A DNA stretch of 64,000 bases from the NCBI RefSeq assembly GCF_028435365.1, contig NZ_JAGTJJ010000025.1, positions 102,723 through 166,722 of the forward strand, in the 5' to 3' direction. Origin of the DNA: Polyangium jinanense (lineage in GTDB: Bacteria > Myxococcota > Polyangia > Polyangiales > Polyangiaceae). Numbering within the stretch: the first letter of the stretch is position 1; the number at the start of each line of letters is the position of its first letter. The notes below the pieces were generated by a model. That model searched no databases. It was given only the letters and a program-made list of their open reading frames with translations, and was not told where the DNA came from. The position numbers and the translations under genes were made by a program. Positions 24,621 to 33,829 of the stretch are shown here, piece after piece.

Positions 24621-24858
24621 TCGAGCATGCTCGAACGATGCACAGGAGCCCAAACCACGCATTCGGACATCCCCAAACCACGCGCCGCACGCGCCGCCAC
24701 GACGTTCTGGATGTTCCGAACCTCAGGCCGAGCCCCCGCGGGCGTCCTCGGGCGCGTCCGAACACTCGGCCGGGCTTCCTGTGCATCGTTCGGACGTTTC
24801 CAAAAGTGGGCCAGGCCATTCCTGTGCATCGTTCGTGCATGCTCGAACGATGCACAGG
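24621..24858. repeat. Cluster of dispersed inverted repeats with a perfect 15-bp hairpin
   Basis: Copies of TGCATCGTTCG or its reverse complement CGAACGATGCACAGG occur at 24632-24646, about 24780-24792, and as a perfect inverted pair at 24821-24835 / 24844-24858 around TGCATGCT. Shorter TTCGGA / TCCGAA pieces lie between them (near 24664, 24715 and 24762). The hairpin core could form a 15-bp stem. The 24563-25077 gap contains no gene I can support; translations of this stretch are Arg/Thr-rich artefacts. Confidence 0.6.
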
Positions 24859-25077
24859 ACGACCGCCGCGCGGTTTGCGCACGCCCAAAAGCGAGAACCT
24901 GCTTTCAGGCCGTGATTTGCCGGCATCCAGGGTGAAATCGGGCGCGGGCGGGTGCAGGCGGCGGAATTGTTGCGTTCCTTCCGGGGCCTGCGGCAGAGGA
25001 TCGGCGGGAAGAACGCAGGCGCGCTTGCCGCCGCGGGGGTGGCTTGCGCGCGCGTGTGCTCACCGAGGGGTCCGCCG

Positions 25078-26430
25078 ATGCTTCGTCGCGTCTTCGCCTG
25101 GTGCTTGCCGCTGATCTTTGTCGTCTTGTGCGTGCCGACGCTCGCCCGCGCGGAGATCCCCGTTTGTGTCAGGCTTCCGGAGCACCCGAAGATGGACCGG
25201 TTTGCCCTGTCGGGAAGCGCGACCGTCATCACGAAAGACTGGGCGGTCTTCACGGCCAAGACGAATGGCCTCACGGTCTTCGTCTACGACCCTTATGCGC
25301 CGCCTGGAAACGTTCGATTTTTACCGCCTCCGTACAACAAGCTGACCTGCCCCGCGCCGCCGCCGCGCCCGAAGCCTGCACCGGCGAAAGACGCGCCCAA
25401 GGACACGGCCAAGGAGAGCAAGGCGGGAGCTGCCACGTCCGCCGAGGCCTCGGAGCCGCAGAAGCCGCCGTCGGCGAAGGACGAACAGGTGGAGGTCGTA
25501 CCGCCGGGCGTGAAGAAGATGCCGGAGCGTCCGCCGGAGAAGCCGAGACCGTCGCCGCCTCCGCCTGAGGGCGTGCTGTCGAACGAGCCGCTCTTGCCGT
25601 CGACGTCGACCTTGCCGAAGAAGGACGAGGTGCACCCGCCGAAGTGCGTGGACGAGCATTGCACGCTCGTGGATCGGGGCGGCGCGCTGCCGGAGCGCGT
25701 GTTTCGACCGGGGGCGCCGGTCTCCAGTGTGGCGTCTTGCGAGCAGACGAAGGACGGGTGCCAAGGCAAAGGGAACGGCAAGGGCAAGCCGAAGACGCGG
25801 CTCGAAGAGATCGCGCTGGAGCTCGCGATCGCGTCTGCCATCGCGAACGGCGAGATGAACGCCGACCTTTCGCGGAAGGACGGCAAGCAATTCGGCGTCA
25901 TCGGGGGGTCGAACGAGGACGGCGTCGACAACCCCATCGTCCAGGCGGCGGTGGCCACCGCGGCGATCGCCTCGGGCGTGCTCCTCGGGCAGGCCGACAA
26001 GTTCGCCAAGAAGCTGGAGGAGGCGTGTGCGAAGAAGGTACCGCTCATCCTCCAGGGGACCGAGGAGATGTCGAAGGAGACGGCCGAGTTCCTGGCCAAG
26101 CGGTACGGGGCGGACATCGCGCATGCGCTGGAGCAGAACGGTGCGATTGGCGCGTACGAGGTGATGAAGAAGTTCACCGACAACCTCGGTGGATCGTACC
26201 AGGCGCATCACATTCTGGAGAAGGCCATGGCGGGTGAGTTGGGGCTGAAGAACTTCGACAAGTTGCCTGCGGTGATCTTGACAGAGGCGCACCACAAGAA
26301 GATCACTAGATTCCTCAATGCGAACAGACCGAAAAGCTTGAGCCCAGACGCCCTCTGGCAACTCTACGAAGACGCATACAAGGACTTTCCGCAGTGGCTA
26401 AATGCCATCAAGCCATATTTCGGAAAGTAA
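25078..26430 (+). CDS. Secreted protein with C-terminal HHxx...HH nuclease-like toxin domain
   Basis: 450 aa. The ATG at 25078 follows GAGGGGTCC and opens a Sec signal peptide (WCLPLIFVVLCVPTLARAE). After a short beta domain (residues about 25-90) comes a long Pro/Lys/Glu-rich linker (90-190) and Cys-bearing segments (CVDEHC, CEQTKDGC). The last 80 residues resemble HNH/AHH-type polymorphic-toxin nucleases: QAHHILEK (His 377-378) and TEAHHKKITRFLN (His 405-406), with PAVILT between. The ending overlaps the next gene by one base (TAATG), as is common for toxin-immunity pairs. Nuclease activity is inferred from the His pattern; no Asn of an HNH triad can be assigned with certainty. Confidence 0.7.
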   Translation: MLRRVFAWCLPLIFVVLCVPTLARAEIPVCVRLPEHPKMDRFALSGSATVITKDWAVFTAKTNGLTVFVYDPYAPPGNVRFLPPPYNKLTCPAPPPRPKPAPAKDAPKDTAKESKAGAATSAEASEPQKPPSAKDEQVEVVPPGVKKMPERPPEKPRPSPPPPEGVLSNEPLLPSTSTLPKKDEVHPPKCVDEHCTLVDRGGALPERVFRPGAPVSSVASCEQTKDGCQGKGNGKGKPKTRLEEIALELAIASAIANGEMNADLSRKDGKQFGVIGGSNEDGVDNPIVQAAVATAAIASGVLLGQADKFAKKLEEACAKKVPLILQGTEEMSKETAEFLAKRYGADIAHALEQNGAIGAYEVMKKFTDNLGGSYQAHHILEKAMAGELGLKNFDKLPAVILTEAHHKKITRFLNANRPKSLSPDALWQLYEDAYKDFPQWLNAIKPYFGK

Positions 26431-27332
26431 TGGATTCGAGGCACGATATGTGGACAGAGGCACGGATTGTCATCATCAACCATCGCATCCCGGGGGGACC
26501 GCAAACGGTCCTCGCCCCTGCTGGATGTGGCCCCGATGTGGCAGTCCCCGATGAAGATGCGTTCTCCACGGTCATCACCCTGAACGAGAGGGACGAGCGC
26601 CTGCCGCTGCTCCTGAACCTGCTCAAGGAGCGCGGAATCACCTGGCTCGAGCGACGCCGCGATCGCTTCACGGACGCAGAGCTCGAAGAGGCGCGCCTCC
26701 TGGTCGCTTGGTATTTTTTCCCGAACGGCAGGATCTTCGCAGGGCCACGGATGGGCACGACCTACGACATGTCCGACGCGTGCCAGCGCTGCGGCGCCGG
26801 GGCCCGGCAAACGTCCGCCATGATCATCGAGGCCGAGAACCTCAACGTCCTCGAGGGACAGCGCGCGGTCGCGACCTGCTACGAAGACCTGCTCGTCGAC
26901 GAGACGTTGGCCGGCGCGCTCGCGCAGAGCGGCGCGACCGGGATCTCGTTCCGGGGCGTCTTCGCGGCGTTCGAGAAGCGGGGCCATTTCCAGCTCCCGT
27001 GGCGGCAGCTCTGCGGGACGCACACGTTGCCGCCGATGTCGCCCCGATCGACGGGGGTCGCGCCCTACAAGCCCTGCCCGTGCGGGCGGAGTAGCTTCCA
27101 CACATTCGAAGAGGTCCCTCCGCGCTTCGCCTACCGCGCGTCGGACGTCGCCAATATCCGCGACGTGAACATGACCTGGGAATGGTTCGGCGAGGTGAAC
27201 TTCAACGGCGACGTGAGCGACGCCCTCTTCCCGTATCCCTTTTTCCTCGTCACCCCCAAGGTCTGGCGCATCTTCCGCGACGCAGGCGTGACCGGGTTCG
27301 ATTGGCTCCCGATCCGGGTGGAAGAGGACTAA
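26430..27332 (+). CDS. Hypothetical protein, candidate immunity protein for the upstream toxin
   Basis: 300 aa. The ATG at 26430 shares a base with the stop of the secreted toxin-like gene, so translation is likely coupled. There is no signal peptide. Two Cys pairs are present (CQRCGAG near residue 121 and KPCPCGRSS in the 210s), which resembles zinc-binding families expanded in myxobacteria (the paralogous CxxCG type), but membership is uncertain. The C-terminal third is rich in Trp and Phe (MTWEWFGEVNFNGD). A cytoplasmic protein next to a nuclease-like toxin suggests immunity, yet the toxin has a Sec signal, so this needs care. Confidence 0.68.
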   Translation: MDSRHDMWTEARIVIINHRIPGGPQTVLAPAGCGPDVAVPDEDAFSTVITLNERDERLPLLLNLLKERGITWLERRRDRFTDAELEEARLLVAWYFFPNGRIFAGPRMGTTYDMSDACQRCGAGARQTSAMIIEAENLNVLEGQRAVATCYEDLLVDETLAGALAQSGATGISFRGVFAAFEKRGHFQLPWRQLCGTHTLPPMSPRSTGVAPYKPCPCGRSSFHTFEEVPPRFAYRASDVANIRDVNMTWEWFGEVNFNGDVSDALFPYPFFLVTPKVWRIFRDAGVTGFDWLPIRVEED

Positions 27333-27365
27333 GCCGACGTCATCATCTCGCCCCTCCGCGCACCG

Positions 27366-27785
27366 CTACACGTGCTCGATCCACTGGCGAACGACGTTCA
27401 CGAAGGCCGCCCGTTTCGCCTTGATGTCCTTCGCATCGCGGAACTTCACGGACGCCCGATCCTTGCCGAGCCATTCGAGCAGCGACGCCGGGTCGTCGAT
27501 GGCAAAGCCGGGGGCCTCTCGCTTCTTCGCGCCGAGGTGCAGGATGACCTGCACGCCGTCCTTCGCGCGCAAATGGAACGTCGCGAAAAACTCCGACGTG
27601 CGGAAGCTCGGCGCGTTCCACTTGATCCCTTCGCCGATACGGGCGTCGGCGCCGAGGATCGCCTTGCGAATCTCGCGGATCTCCTTCTCGAAGGGATGAC
27701 CGAGCGACGCGAGGAACGCCTCCACGTCCTCGGGCGCGGGCGCAGACCGTTTCGTCGTCTTTTTGCTGGTGGCTTTCGTGGTCAC
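27366..27785 (-). CDS. DUF1801 (YdhG-like) protein
   Basis: 139 aa from a GTG at 27785, which follows GAGGAG; an ATG at 27842 would overlap the upstream gene. A basic Lys/Thr-rich head (TTKATSKKTTKRS) precedes a DUF1801 domain (residues about 18-139), with the family blocks IREIRKAIL, EGIKWNAPSF, and a core that ends AAFVNVVRQWI. DUF1801 proteins are small alpha/beta proteins, some tied to iron or metal handling, with no settled function. It lies 13 bp after the GST gene on the same strand. Confidence 0.82.
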   Translation of the reverse strand: MTTKATSKKTTKRSAPAPEDVEAFLASLGHPFEKEIREIRKAILGADARIGEGIKWNAPSFRTSEFFATFHLRAKDGVQVILHLGAKKREAPGFAIDDPASLLEWLGKDRASVKFRDAKDIKAKRAAFVNVVRQWIEHV

Positions 27786-27798
27786 GGTGCGCTCCTCG

Positions 27799-28431
27799 TC
27801 ACAGCTCGATGGCCTTCCCACCGGCCGCCGTCCAGGCGTCACGGGCGCGGATTCGATCGCGGTAGGCGGTCACGGCAGGAAATGCCTCCGGCGTATCGAG
27901 ACGCGTGCCGCGGAGGAGGTTCACCATCACGCCGACGCTGCAATCGGCGAGCGTGAAATCGCCGAGCAGATAGTCGCGGGACGTGAGGTGCGTCTCCAGC
28001 ACGCCGAGGGCCCGGCCGACGTCGGTGGCGACCTGCCCCACGAGCTCCGGCCCGGCGGCGGGCCCGGTGCGCCCGGTCTTCGGGGTGATGACGTCGGCCC
28101 ACCAGATGCGCCCCGCGTATCCGAAATTCGCGGCGTCGAAGAAGAGCCATTGCAGCGCCTCGGCCCGCGCGGCCGGGCTCTTCGGCCAGAGCGCGGCTCC
28201 GTACGTATCGCCGAGGTAGGCCACGATCGCGTCGGATTCACGGAGCACGAGCGCCCCGTCTTCGAGGACCGGGATCTTGCCGTGCGGGTTCTTGCCGAGG
28301 AACGCGGCGTCTCGCTGATCGCCGCGGAGGATGTTCACCTCGACGGCCTCGTACGGAAGGCCGAGCTCGGCGAGCGCGAACCGCACTTTGAGGGCGTTGG
28401 AAGACGGAGGAAAGGTGTGGAGGCGGAGCAT
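27799..28431 (-). CDS. Glutathione S-transferase family protein
   Basis: 210 aa from the ATG at 28431. The thioredoxin-fold N-terminus is MLRLHTFPPSSNALKVRFAL, with the catalytic-type Ser at the SSNA turn, then PHGKIPVLEDG (cis-Pro) and LRESDAIVAYLGDT, which matches the GSH-binding E-S-x-A-I-x-x-Y-L signature. The C-terminal helical domain contains LGDFTLADCSVGVM (N-capping box). The likely role is conjugation or reduction with glutathione. It heads a short leftward pair with the DUF1801 gene. Confidence 0.93.
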   Translation of the reverse strand: MLRLHTFPPSSNALKVRFALAELGLPYEAVEVNILRGDQRDAAFLGKNPHGKIPVLEDGALVLRESDAIVAYLGDTYGAALWPKSPAARAEALQWLFFDAANFGYAGRIWWADVITPKTGRTGPAAGPELVGQVATDVGRALGVLETHLTSRDYLLGDFTLADCSVGVMVNLLRGTRLDTPEAFPAVTAYRDRIRARDAWTAAGGKAIEL

Positions 28432-28442
28432 CGAGGCGGAAG

Positions 28443-29402
28443 TTACCACAAACCGCGGCTGCCGTAATACGGTTCCGGCTTCGGCTTCTCCCAGCGCAAA
28501 GGCCCCCTCCACAGCTCGTTTTTCTCCGGGAGTTTGTCCTCCGACGTGTGCGGCACGCCGAGCCCCCATCCGTCCGTCGTCAGGATCATCGCGTAAAAGA
28601 GGGACATTCTGCCGACGACACCACGCTCGAGGTCGAAGAGCTCGGGGCCCGAATAGGCAAACCGCTCGACCTGGTCGAAGTGCACGTTGTGCTCGTAAGG
28701 ACGAAGGACGGAATGAACGCCGAGGCTCCTATCACGCAGCACGAGTTTCTTCTCTGCAGACGCGTACAGCGCATACCTGTCGTAGGCCGAGAGCGCGCGT
28801 GCTCCCTCGGGGAAGGGGTGGAGCACGCCGTGGTGTTCCATGTCGACGAGCACGTCCGGCGGGTCCGCTCCGCCCTCCTCGGGGGTCACGGACCGGAGCA
28901 ACACCACGCTCCCCGTCCCCACCTTTTTCGTATAAAAGCGCGGATCCTGGACGTACACGCCGAGCGGCAAATGGGAATCCTCGCCGTGGAGCTCGACCCG
29001 CGTCCGCTCCGGCTCATTGCGGAAGCTCACGGCGCCGTTCCGGCACGCCACGAGCGCGAGCTTGCGTCCGTGATCCAGGTAAAACAGCTCTCCGTCACAC
29101 GCCGCAGAGACGAACGGCCGCGCGATTCCCTCCGCCGACACCAGAAACAGCGCGGCCGGGCTCTTTTCCGGCGCCTCCTCCCGGACGATCCATCGATCCC
29201 CGAGCGCAGCCTCGATACGCGGCACGCGCGTCATCCGCCCCGTCGCGAGCGAGACGATCCGCGTCACCAGGGTATCGGTTTTCCCTGGATGAACACTGTA
29301 CGACCCGCTCGTGCGGCAGCGGCGATGGCCGAGCGAGGTCTTGGGAATCGGCCAGCCGAGGATCCCGTCGCCATTCGTATCGGCGACGACGGCATGCATC
29401 AC
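28443..29402 (-). pseudogene. 3' part of a frameshifted beta-propeller-like lipoprotein gene
   Basis: 319 codons can be read from a GTG at 29402. Reading this frame upstream of the GTG gives GDGSSIVMHAVVADTNGDG, a typical propeller-blade strand, directly next to the end of the preceding frame (FEPHRTAVFDV). This strongly suggests one continuous protein broken by a one-base change near the CCCGGG run at 29419-29424. The sequence carries further blade-like repeats (FYLDHGRKLALVACRNGAV). If both halves are separate genes they are translationally overlapped (GTGATG). A sequencing error, a true mutation or programmed frameshifting cannot be told apart here. Confidence 0.6.
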
Positions 29403-29950
29403 GATCGAGCTACCGTCGCCCGGGCGACGTCGAAGACGGCGGTCCGGTGCGGTTCGAAGGGGTCGTTATCGTCGGTCACGTCGGCGCGCGGCAAGACGGT
29501 CTCGGTCCGCGCCTCGACGTCGACGATCACGAGCTTGCCGTCGCGAATCACGGCGACGTGGGACCCCGCATGCGCCACGTACCGGTCGATCCGCTGCCCC
29601 GGGCCCGATCCGAAAATCAGATAGGGGTCGACGTCGTCGCCGAACGTCGCGCCGTGCATACCCCGGTGCGCCTCGACCCGGCCATCACCATTCGTGTCCT
29701 CGCGCGGCTGGCAAAGGATCACCCACCGGCCCGCGGGATCATGCGCCTCGAGCAAGAAAGGATGCGCGGTGCCGACGTCCCCCTCGCGGCCCGCCGGCGC
29801 CTGCAATGGGGTCTCCGGGCCTTCGGCAGGCGCCCTGACGAGCGTGATCCAGCCCGCCGGCGCGAGGCCCTCCACGCGCGTTTCGCCGCACCGCGTGCTG
29901 CACGCGGCGAGAAAGAGCGGGAGGAGCCACGGGAGTCCTGGCCTTCGCAC
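29399..29950 (-). pseudogene. 5' part of the same frameshifted lipoprotein gene
   Basis: 183 codons from a GTG at 29950; a GTG at 30013 would add 21 residues but crowds the divergent VgrG gene. The signal (GLPWLLPLFLAACS) has a lipobox Cys near residue 17. Blade-like repeats follow (PAGRWVILCQPREDTNGDGR; LIFGSGPGQRIDRYVA), ending ARATVARS-stop where the frame should continue. A second DTNGDG motif appears just after the shift. Function unknown; surface propellers often mediate protein binding. Confidence 0.6.
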
Positions 29951-30021
29951 GGGGCCATCGCTCGCGTTGCTTCCGTCTTCCCGCCCGCCTTGCGCTCGCG
30001 TATCGTTTCGCACGCTGTCCC

Positions 30022-33000
30022 ATGGAAAACCTAGAGCTTCGTTTCGCAGCGAAGGACATCAACCTCTCCGTGCGGAGCTTTTCGGTCGTCGAGGAGATGT
30101 CGACGCTCTTCGACGTCTCGCTCGTCGCGCGATCTGCGGACGAGGACATCGACCTCGACGCCCTCGTCGGTAACGGCGCGGGATTCAAGGTCGCGGGCGG
30201 CCTCGCATGGACCGGCGTCGTGCAGTATGCCGAGCAGATCGAGGTCGAGCCCGACGGGCTCTCGACGTACTTCCTGCGAATCGTGCCGGCGCTCTGGCGC
30301 ACCTCGCAGCGCCGCAACCAGCGCATTTTCCAGCACATCTCGATCCCCGACATCACGAAGAAGCTTCTTGCGGACTGGGAGATCGAGCCCGTGCTCGAGC
30401 TCGACGCGGGCACGTTCCCGAAGCTCGAGTACCGCGTGCAGTACGGCGAGACCGACTTCGCGTTCCTCTCGCGTCTGCTCGAAGAAGCGGGCATCAGCTA
30501 CCATTTCCGTCCGCCGGATCCGGGCAGCGAGACGCCCAGCAAGCTCGTCCTCGTCACCGATCCCACGGTGCGCGAAGCCGGCGCGCCGCTGCTCTACGTG
30601 AACAACCTCGAGCACGCGAAGTCACGCGACGCGATCACGCACGTAAAGGTTTCGCATCAGGTGCGGCAGGGCCGCATGACGCTGCGCGATCACGATTTCC
30701 GCCGGCGGCCCGACTTCCAGCTCATCGCCGAGGCGAAGTCGACGTTCGACCAAGAAGATCGATACGAGAGCTACAGCTACGTCCCCGGCGCGTTCGTCGT
30801 GGATCCGGGGCGTGTCGACGAGCGCGAGGCCAAGTCGCTCGCGGCGCGCAGGCTCGACGGCACACGGCAAGGCCGCCGCAAGGTCCTTTTCCAGACGACC
30901 GCGCTCGGTCTCTCGCCCGGCGACGTGTTCTGTATGGAAGGGCATCCGCGGGGCGACCTCGCCCAGGAGAAACGCCTGCTCCTCGTGCAACGCACGCTCG
31001 AAGGGACGAGCGAGGGCGACTGGTCGAGCACGGGCACGGCGGTGTTCGCCGACGATCCGTACCGGCCCGTTCCGGTCACGCCGAAGCCGCGCATGGGCGG
31101 CTTGCAGAGCGCGGTCGTCGTCGGTCCGCCCGGCGAGGAGATCCACGTCGACGAGTACGGCCGCGTGCGCGTGCAGTTCCACTGGGATCGCGAGGGCAAG
31201 TATACCGACGAGAGCTCGTGCTGGATGCGCGTGAGCCAGGTGTGGGCCGGGCGCGGATATGGAAACGTCGCGATCCCGCGCGTCGGGCAGGAGGTCCTCG
31301 TCGATTTCCTCGAGGGCGATCCCGACCAGCCGATCATCGTCGGCCGCGTCTTCAACGGCACCTCGCCGCACCCGTACAAGCTGCCCGATCACAAGACGAA
31401 GACCTCGTGGAAGAGCGACAGCTCGCCCGGATCCGGCGGCTTCAACGAGATCACCTTCGAGGACGCCAAGGGGCGCGAGAAGGTGTTCATGCACGCGCAG
31501 AAGGACCGCGAGGAGGTCGTCCGGGAGAAACACACGCTCCAGGTCGGCACGGATCTCGACGTGCAGGTCGGCGAACGCGAGAGCCGGAAAATCGGCGCGG
31601 ATCAGACGCTGCACGTCGTCGGGAGCCGCACGACGCGTATCGAGCAGAGTGACGTGCTCGTCGTCGGCGGCGAGTGCCACATCCAGGTCGGCGAGACGGG
31701 CGCATCGCTCTCGAACGATCGGGTCGTGCTCTCGACGGGCAAGGCCTCGCTCACGCTCGCGGGCGGCGACATCTTCCTCGACGCGAGCGGCAGCATCAAG
31801 GTGAGCGCCGGCGGGCTCGCGGGGATCGCGGGGCGCGAGGTGCACATCGACGGCGCGCCGAACGTCCTGCTCAACACCGCGGGCGCGAGCTCGCCCGTGC
31901 CGATGTCCCTCGGCGCGGCCGAGATCAACCTCGCCGATCTCTCGTTCCCCGAGGCCGTGAACAACGCGGCGAAGGCGCTCCAGGCGAAGGTCTTTAGCGA
32001 GATCCCGGGCGGCTTCGACGAACAGGCCGTCGAAGGAGCGCTCCGGCGCTTGCTCGAAGAGCCACCCGCTTCGCTCGCGGACGCGCCGGGGTATTTGATG
32101 ATGCCCGAGGCCGTCAACGAGCAGCTCCAGGCGGCGATCGACAAGGTCCTCAATGTGCCGGGCGTGATCGTGGACGACATCCTCGATCGCGTGGCGCTCG
32201 AACAGAAAAAACTCCAGGAGCGCATCGATCAGATCCGCGCGCGGGCCGGCGAGATCGCGGGCGACGTGCAGGAGAAGATCCGCGGCGCGGTCGAGGATCT
32301 GCGCGCGCGGGCCGAAGCCGCGAAGCAGATGGCCATCGCGAAGTTCGAGGAGGTCCGTGCCAAGCTCGAAGCCGCAAAGGCGCAGGTGCAGGCCAAGATC
32401 CAGGAGCTCCGCGGCAAGCTCGAAGAGGCCAAGGCGCGCGCCGTGGCGATCGTCGAGGAGTTCAAGGGCAAGCTCGAAGCGGCAAAGGCGGCCGTGCTCG
32501 GCAAGGTCGCCGAGGTGAAGGAAAAGTTCACCGAGGCGAAGGCGCGGGTGCAGGCCAAGATCGACGAGATCAAGGGCCGCATCGAGGCCGTCAAAGAGCA
32601 GGCGAAGGCCAAGATCGACGAGATCAAGGGCCGCATCAACGACCTCAAGGAGCAGGCCAAGGCCAAGGTGCAGGAGATCAAGGAGCGCGTGATCGCGCTC
32701 AAGGATCAGGCCGTCGAGCGCTTCCAGGAGATGAAGAAGCAGGCGGGCGAGATCATCGAGATGGCCAAGACGCAGGTCGAGGCCGCGAAGGCTCGCGTGC
32801 AGGAGCTCAAGGCGCGGATCGAGGGCGCCAAGGAAGAGGTCAAGCAGAAGGTCCAGGAGTGGAAGGGCAAGGTCGAGGAGTGGAAGGCCCAAGCCAAGGC
32901 CAAGGTCGAGGAGATCAAGGGCCAGGCGAAGGCCGTCGTCGATGAAGTGAAGGGCCAGATCGAGAGCGCGAAGGAGACGGTCAAGCAGACCATCGCGGAC

Positions 33001-33813
33001 GCGAAGGAGATGGTCGCCGACATCAAGGCCATCCCGAAGGAGTTCGTCGCCGAGACGAAGGCCGCGTGGAACGACATCAAGACCGACGCGAAGGAGACCT
33101 GGAACCAGACCAAGGCCGACGCCAAGCAGACCTGGGAAGAGGCCAAGGAGGCCTGGAAGCAGACCAAGGTCGAGGCGAAGGAGACCTGGAACCAGACGAA
33201 GGACGAGTTCAAGCAGGCGGGCCAGGAGGCGAAGGACGCCTGGAAGGACATCAAGGGCGACGCGAAGGACGCGTGGGGCGACATCAAGAACGACGGCGAG
33301 GACTTCTGGGGCGACCTCAAGGGCCAGGGCAAGGACGCCGCCGACGGCACGAAGGACGCGCTCGGCGCGGCCCAGGGAGAGGGCCAGGGCGCGCTCGGCG
33401 ACGCGAAGAGCGCGCTGCAAAATGCGTTCGGCGGGAACGGCTCGAATGCGCTTTCCGGCCCGCAAATCAACCTCGGCCAGGGCCCGACGCCGGACGGCGG
33501 ATCCCTCGGGCAGATCGTCTCGCGCGGCGGTGGTTTCACGGGCGACGACGTCGCCTCGGCGCTGAACGGTGGTTCGAACGGCGCGACGATCCTGCAGAGC
33601 CCCGGCGAGGGACAGCTCTTCGTGATGAAGACGCAGGGCGCGGTGCCGGTCTCGGGCGCCGAGCTCGAGGCGAACCTCGTCGAGGCGCAGATGAACGGGT
33701 TTTCATCGAGCGACGCGTTCATTCACACCCTCACGAAGAAGGGATACGTGGTCTACGAGCGGCCCTGGGGCGAGCTCGCCGAGGCCTTCGTGAAGCGCGC
33801 CGCGGTCATTTGA
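30022..33813 (+). CDS. vgrG: VgrG type VI secretion spike protein with long helical repeat extension
   Basis: 1263 aa. Residues 1 to about 330 form the gp27/gp44-like base (LSRLLEEAGISYHFR). Residues about 375-455 are the gp5 OB-fold (EYGRVRVQFHWDREGKY, WAGRGYGNVAIPRVGQEVLV, and DPDQPIIVGRVFNG), followed by a beta-helix needle to about 620. Instead of a short effector it continues with about 410 residues (roughly 715-1125) of Lys/Glu/Ala helical repeats built on AKAKIDEIKGRI-like units, then a Trp-rich segment (TKADAKQTWEEAKEAWKQTK). A Gly-rich linker and a 110-residue C-terminal domain (FVMKTQGAVPVSGAELEANL...YVVYERPWGE) follow. It is the spike tip puncturing target cells. The next two genes encode an EagR-type chaperone and a PAAR-like protein. 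Confidence 0.93.
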   Translation: MENLELRFAAKDINLSVRSFSVVEEMSTLFDVSLVARSADEDIDLDALVGNGAGFKVAGGLAWTGVVQYAEQIEVEPDGLSTYFLRIVPALWRTSQRRNQRIFQHISIPDITKKLLADWEIEPVLELDAGTFPKLEYRVQYGETDFAFLSRLLEEAGISYHFRPPDPGSETPSKLVLVTDPTVREAGAPLLYVNNLEHAKSRDAITHVKVSHQVRQGRMTLRDHDFRRRPDFQLIAEAKSTFDQEDRYESYSYVPGAFVVDPGRVDEREAKSLAARRLDGTRQGRRKVLFQTTALGLSPGDVFCMEGHPRGDLAQEKRLLLVQRTLEGTSEGDWSSTGTAVFADDPYRPVPVTPKPRMGGLQSAVVVGPPGEEIHVDEYGRVRVQFHWDREGKYTDESSCWMRVSQVWAGRGYGNVAIPRVGQEVLVDFLEGDPDQPIIVGRVFNGTSPHPYKLPDHKTKTSWKSDSSPGSGGFNEITFEDAKGREKVFMHAQKDREEVVREKHTLQVGTDLDVQVGERESRKIGADQTLHVVGSRTTRIEQSDVLVVGGECHIQVGETGASLSNDRVVLSTGKASLTLAGGDIFLDASGSIKVSAGGLAGIAGREVHIDGAPNVLLNTAGASSPVPMSLGAAEINLADLSFPEAVNNAAKALQAKVFSEIPGGFDEQAVEGALRRLLEEPPASLADAPGYLMMPEAVNEQLQAAIDKVLNVPGVIVDDILDRVALEQKKLQERIDQIRARAGEIAGDVQEKIRGAVEDLRARAEAAKQMAIAKFEEVRAKLEAAKAQVQAKIQELRGKLEEAKARAVAIVEEFKGKLEAAKAAVLGKVAEVKEKFTEAKARVQAKIDEIKGRIEAVKEQAKAKIDEIKGRINDLKEQAKAKVQEIKERVIALKDQAVERFQEMKKQAGEIIEMAKTQVEAAKARVQELKARIEGAKEEVKQKVQEWKGKVEEWKAQAKAKVEEIKGQAKAVVDEVKGQIESAKETVKQTIADAKEMVADIKAIPKEFVAETKAAWNDIKTDAKETWNQTKADAKQTWEEAKEAWKQTKVEAKETWNQTKDEFKQAGQEAKDAWKDIKGDAKDAWGDIKNDGEDFWGDLKGQGKDAADGTKDALGAAQGEGQGALGDAKSALQNAFGGNGSNALSGPQINLGQGPTPDGGSLGQIVSRGGGFTGDDVASALNGGSNGATILQSPGEGQLFVMKTQGAVPVSGAELEANLVEAQMNGFSSSDAFIHTLTKKGYVVYERPWGELAEAFVKRAAVI

Positions 33814-33829
33814 GGAGAACAAAAAGCGA

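Noticed and set aside
24184..24888. Minus-strand ORF across the repeat cluster
   Set aside because: Its sequence is made of translated inverted repeats and antisense of the 23849 gene; no start signal or domain.
29395..29405. Selenocysteine readthrough at the TGA between the two propeller halves
   Set aside because: Continuing in the same frame does not give the propeller sequence; the other frame does, so a frameshift fits better.
30622..33465. 947-codon frame opposite VgrG
   Set aside because: Leu/Asp/Arg-rich mirror of the helical repeat tail.
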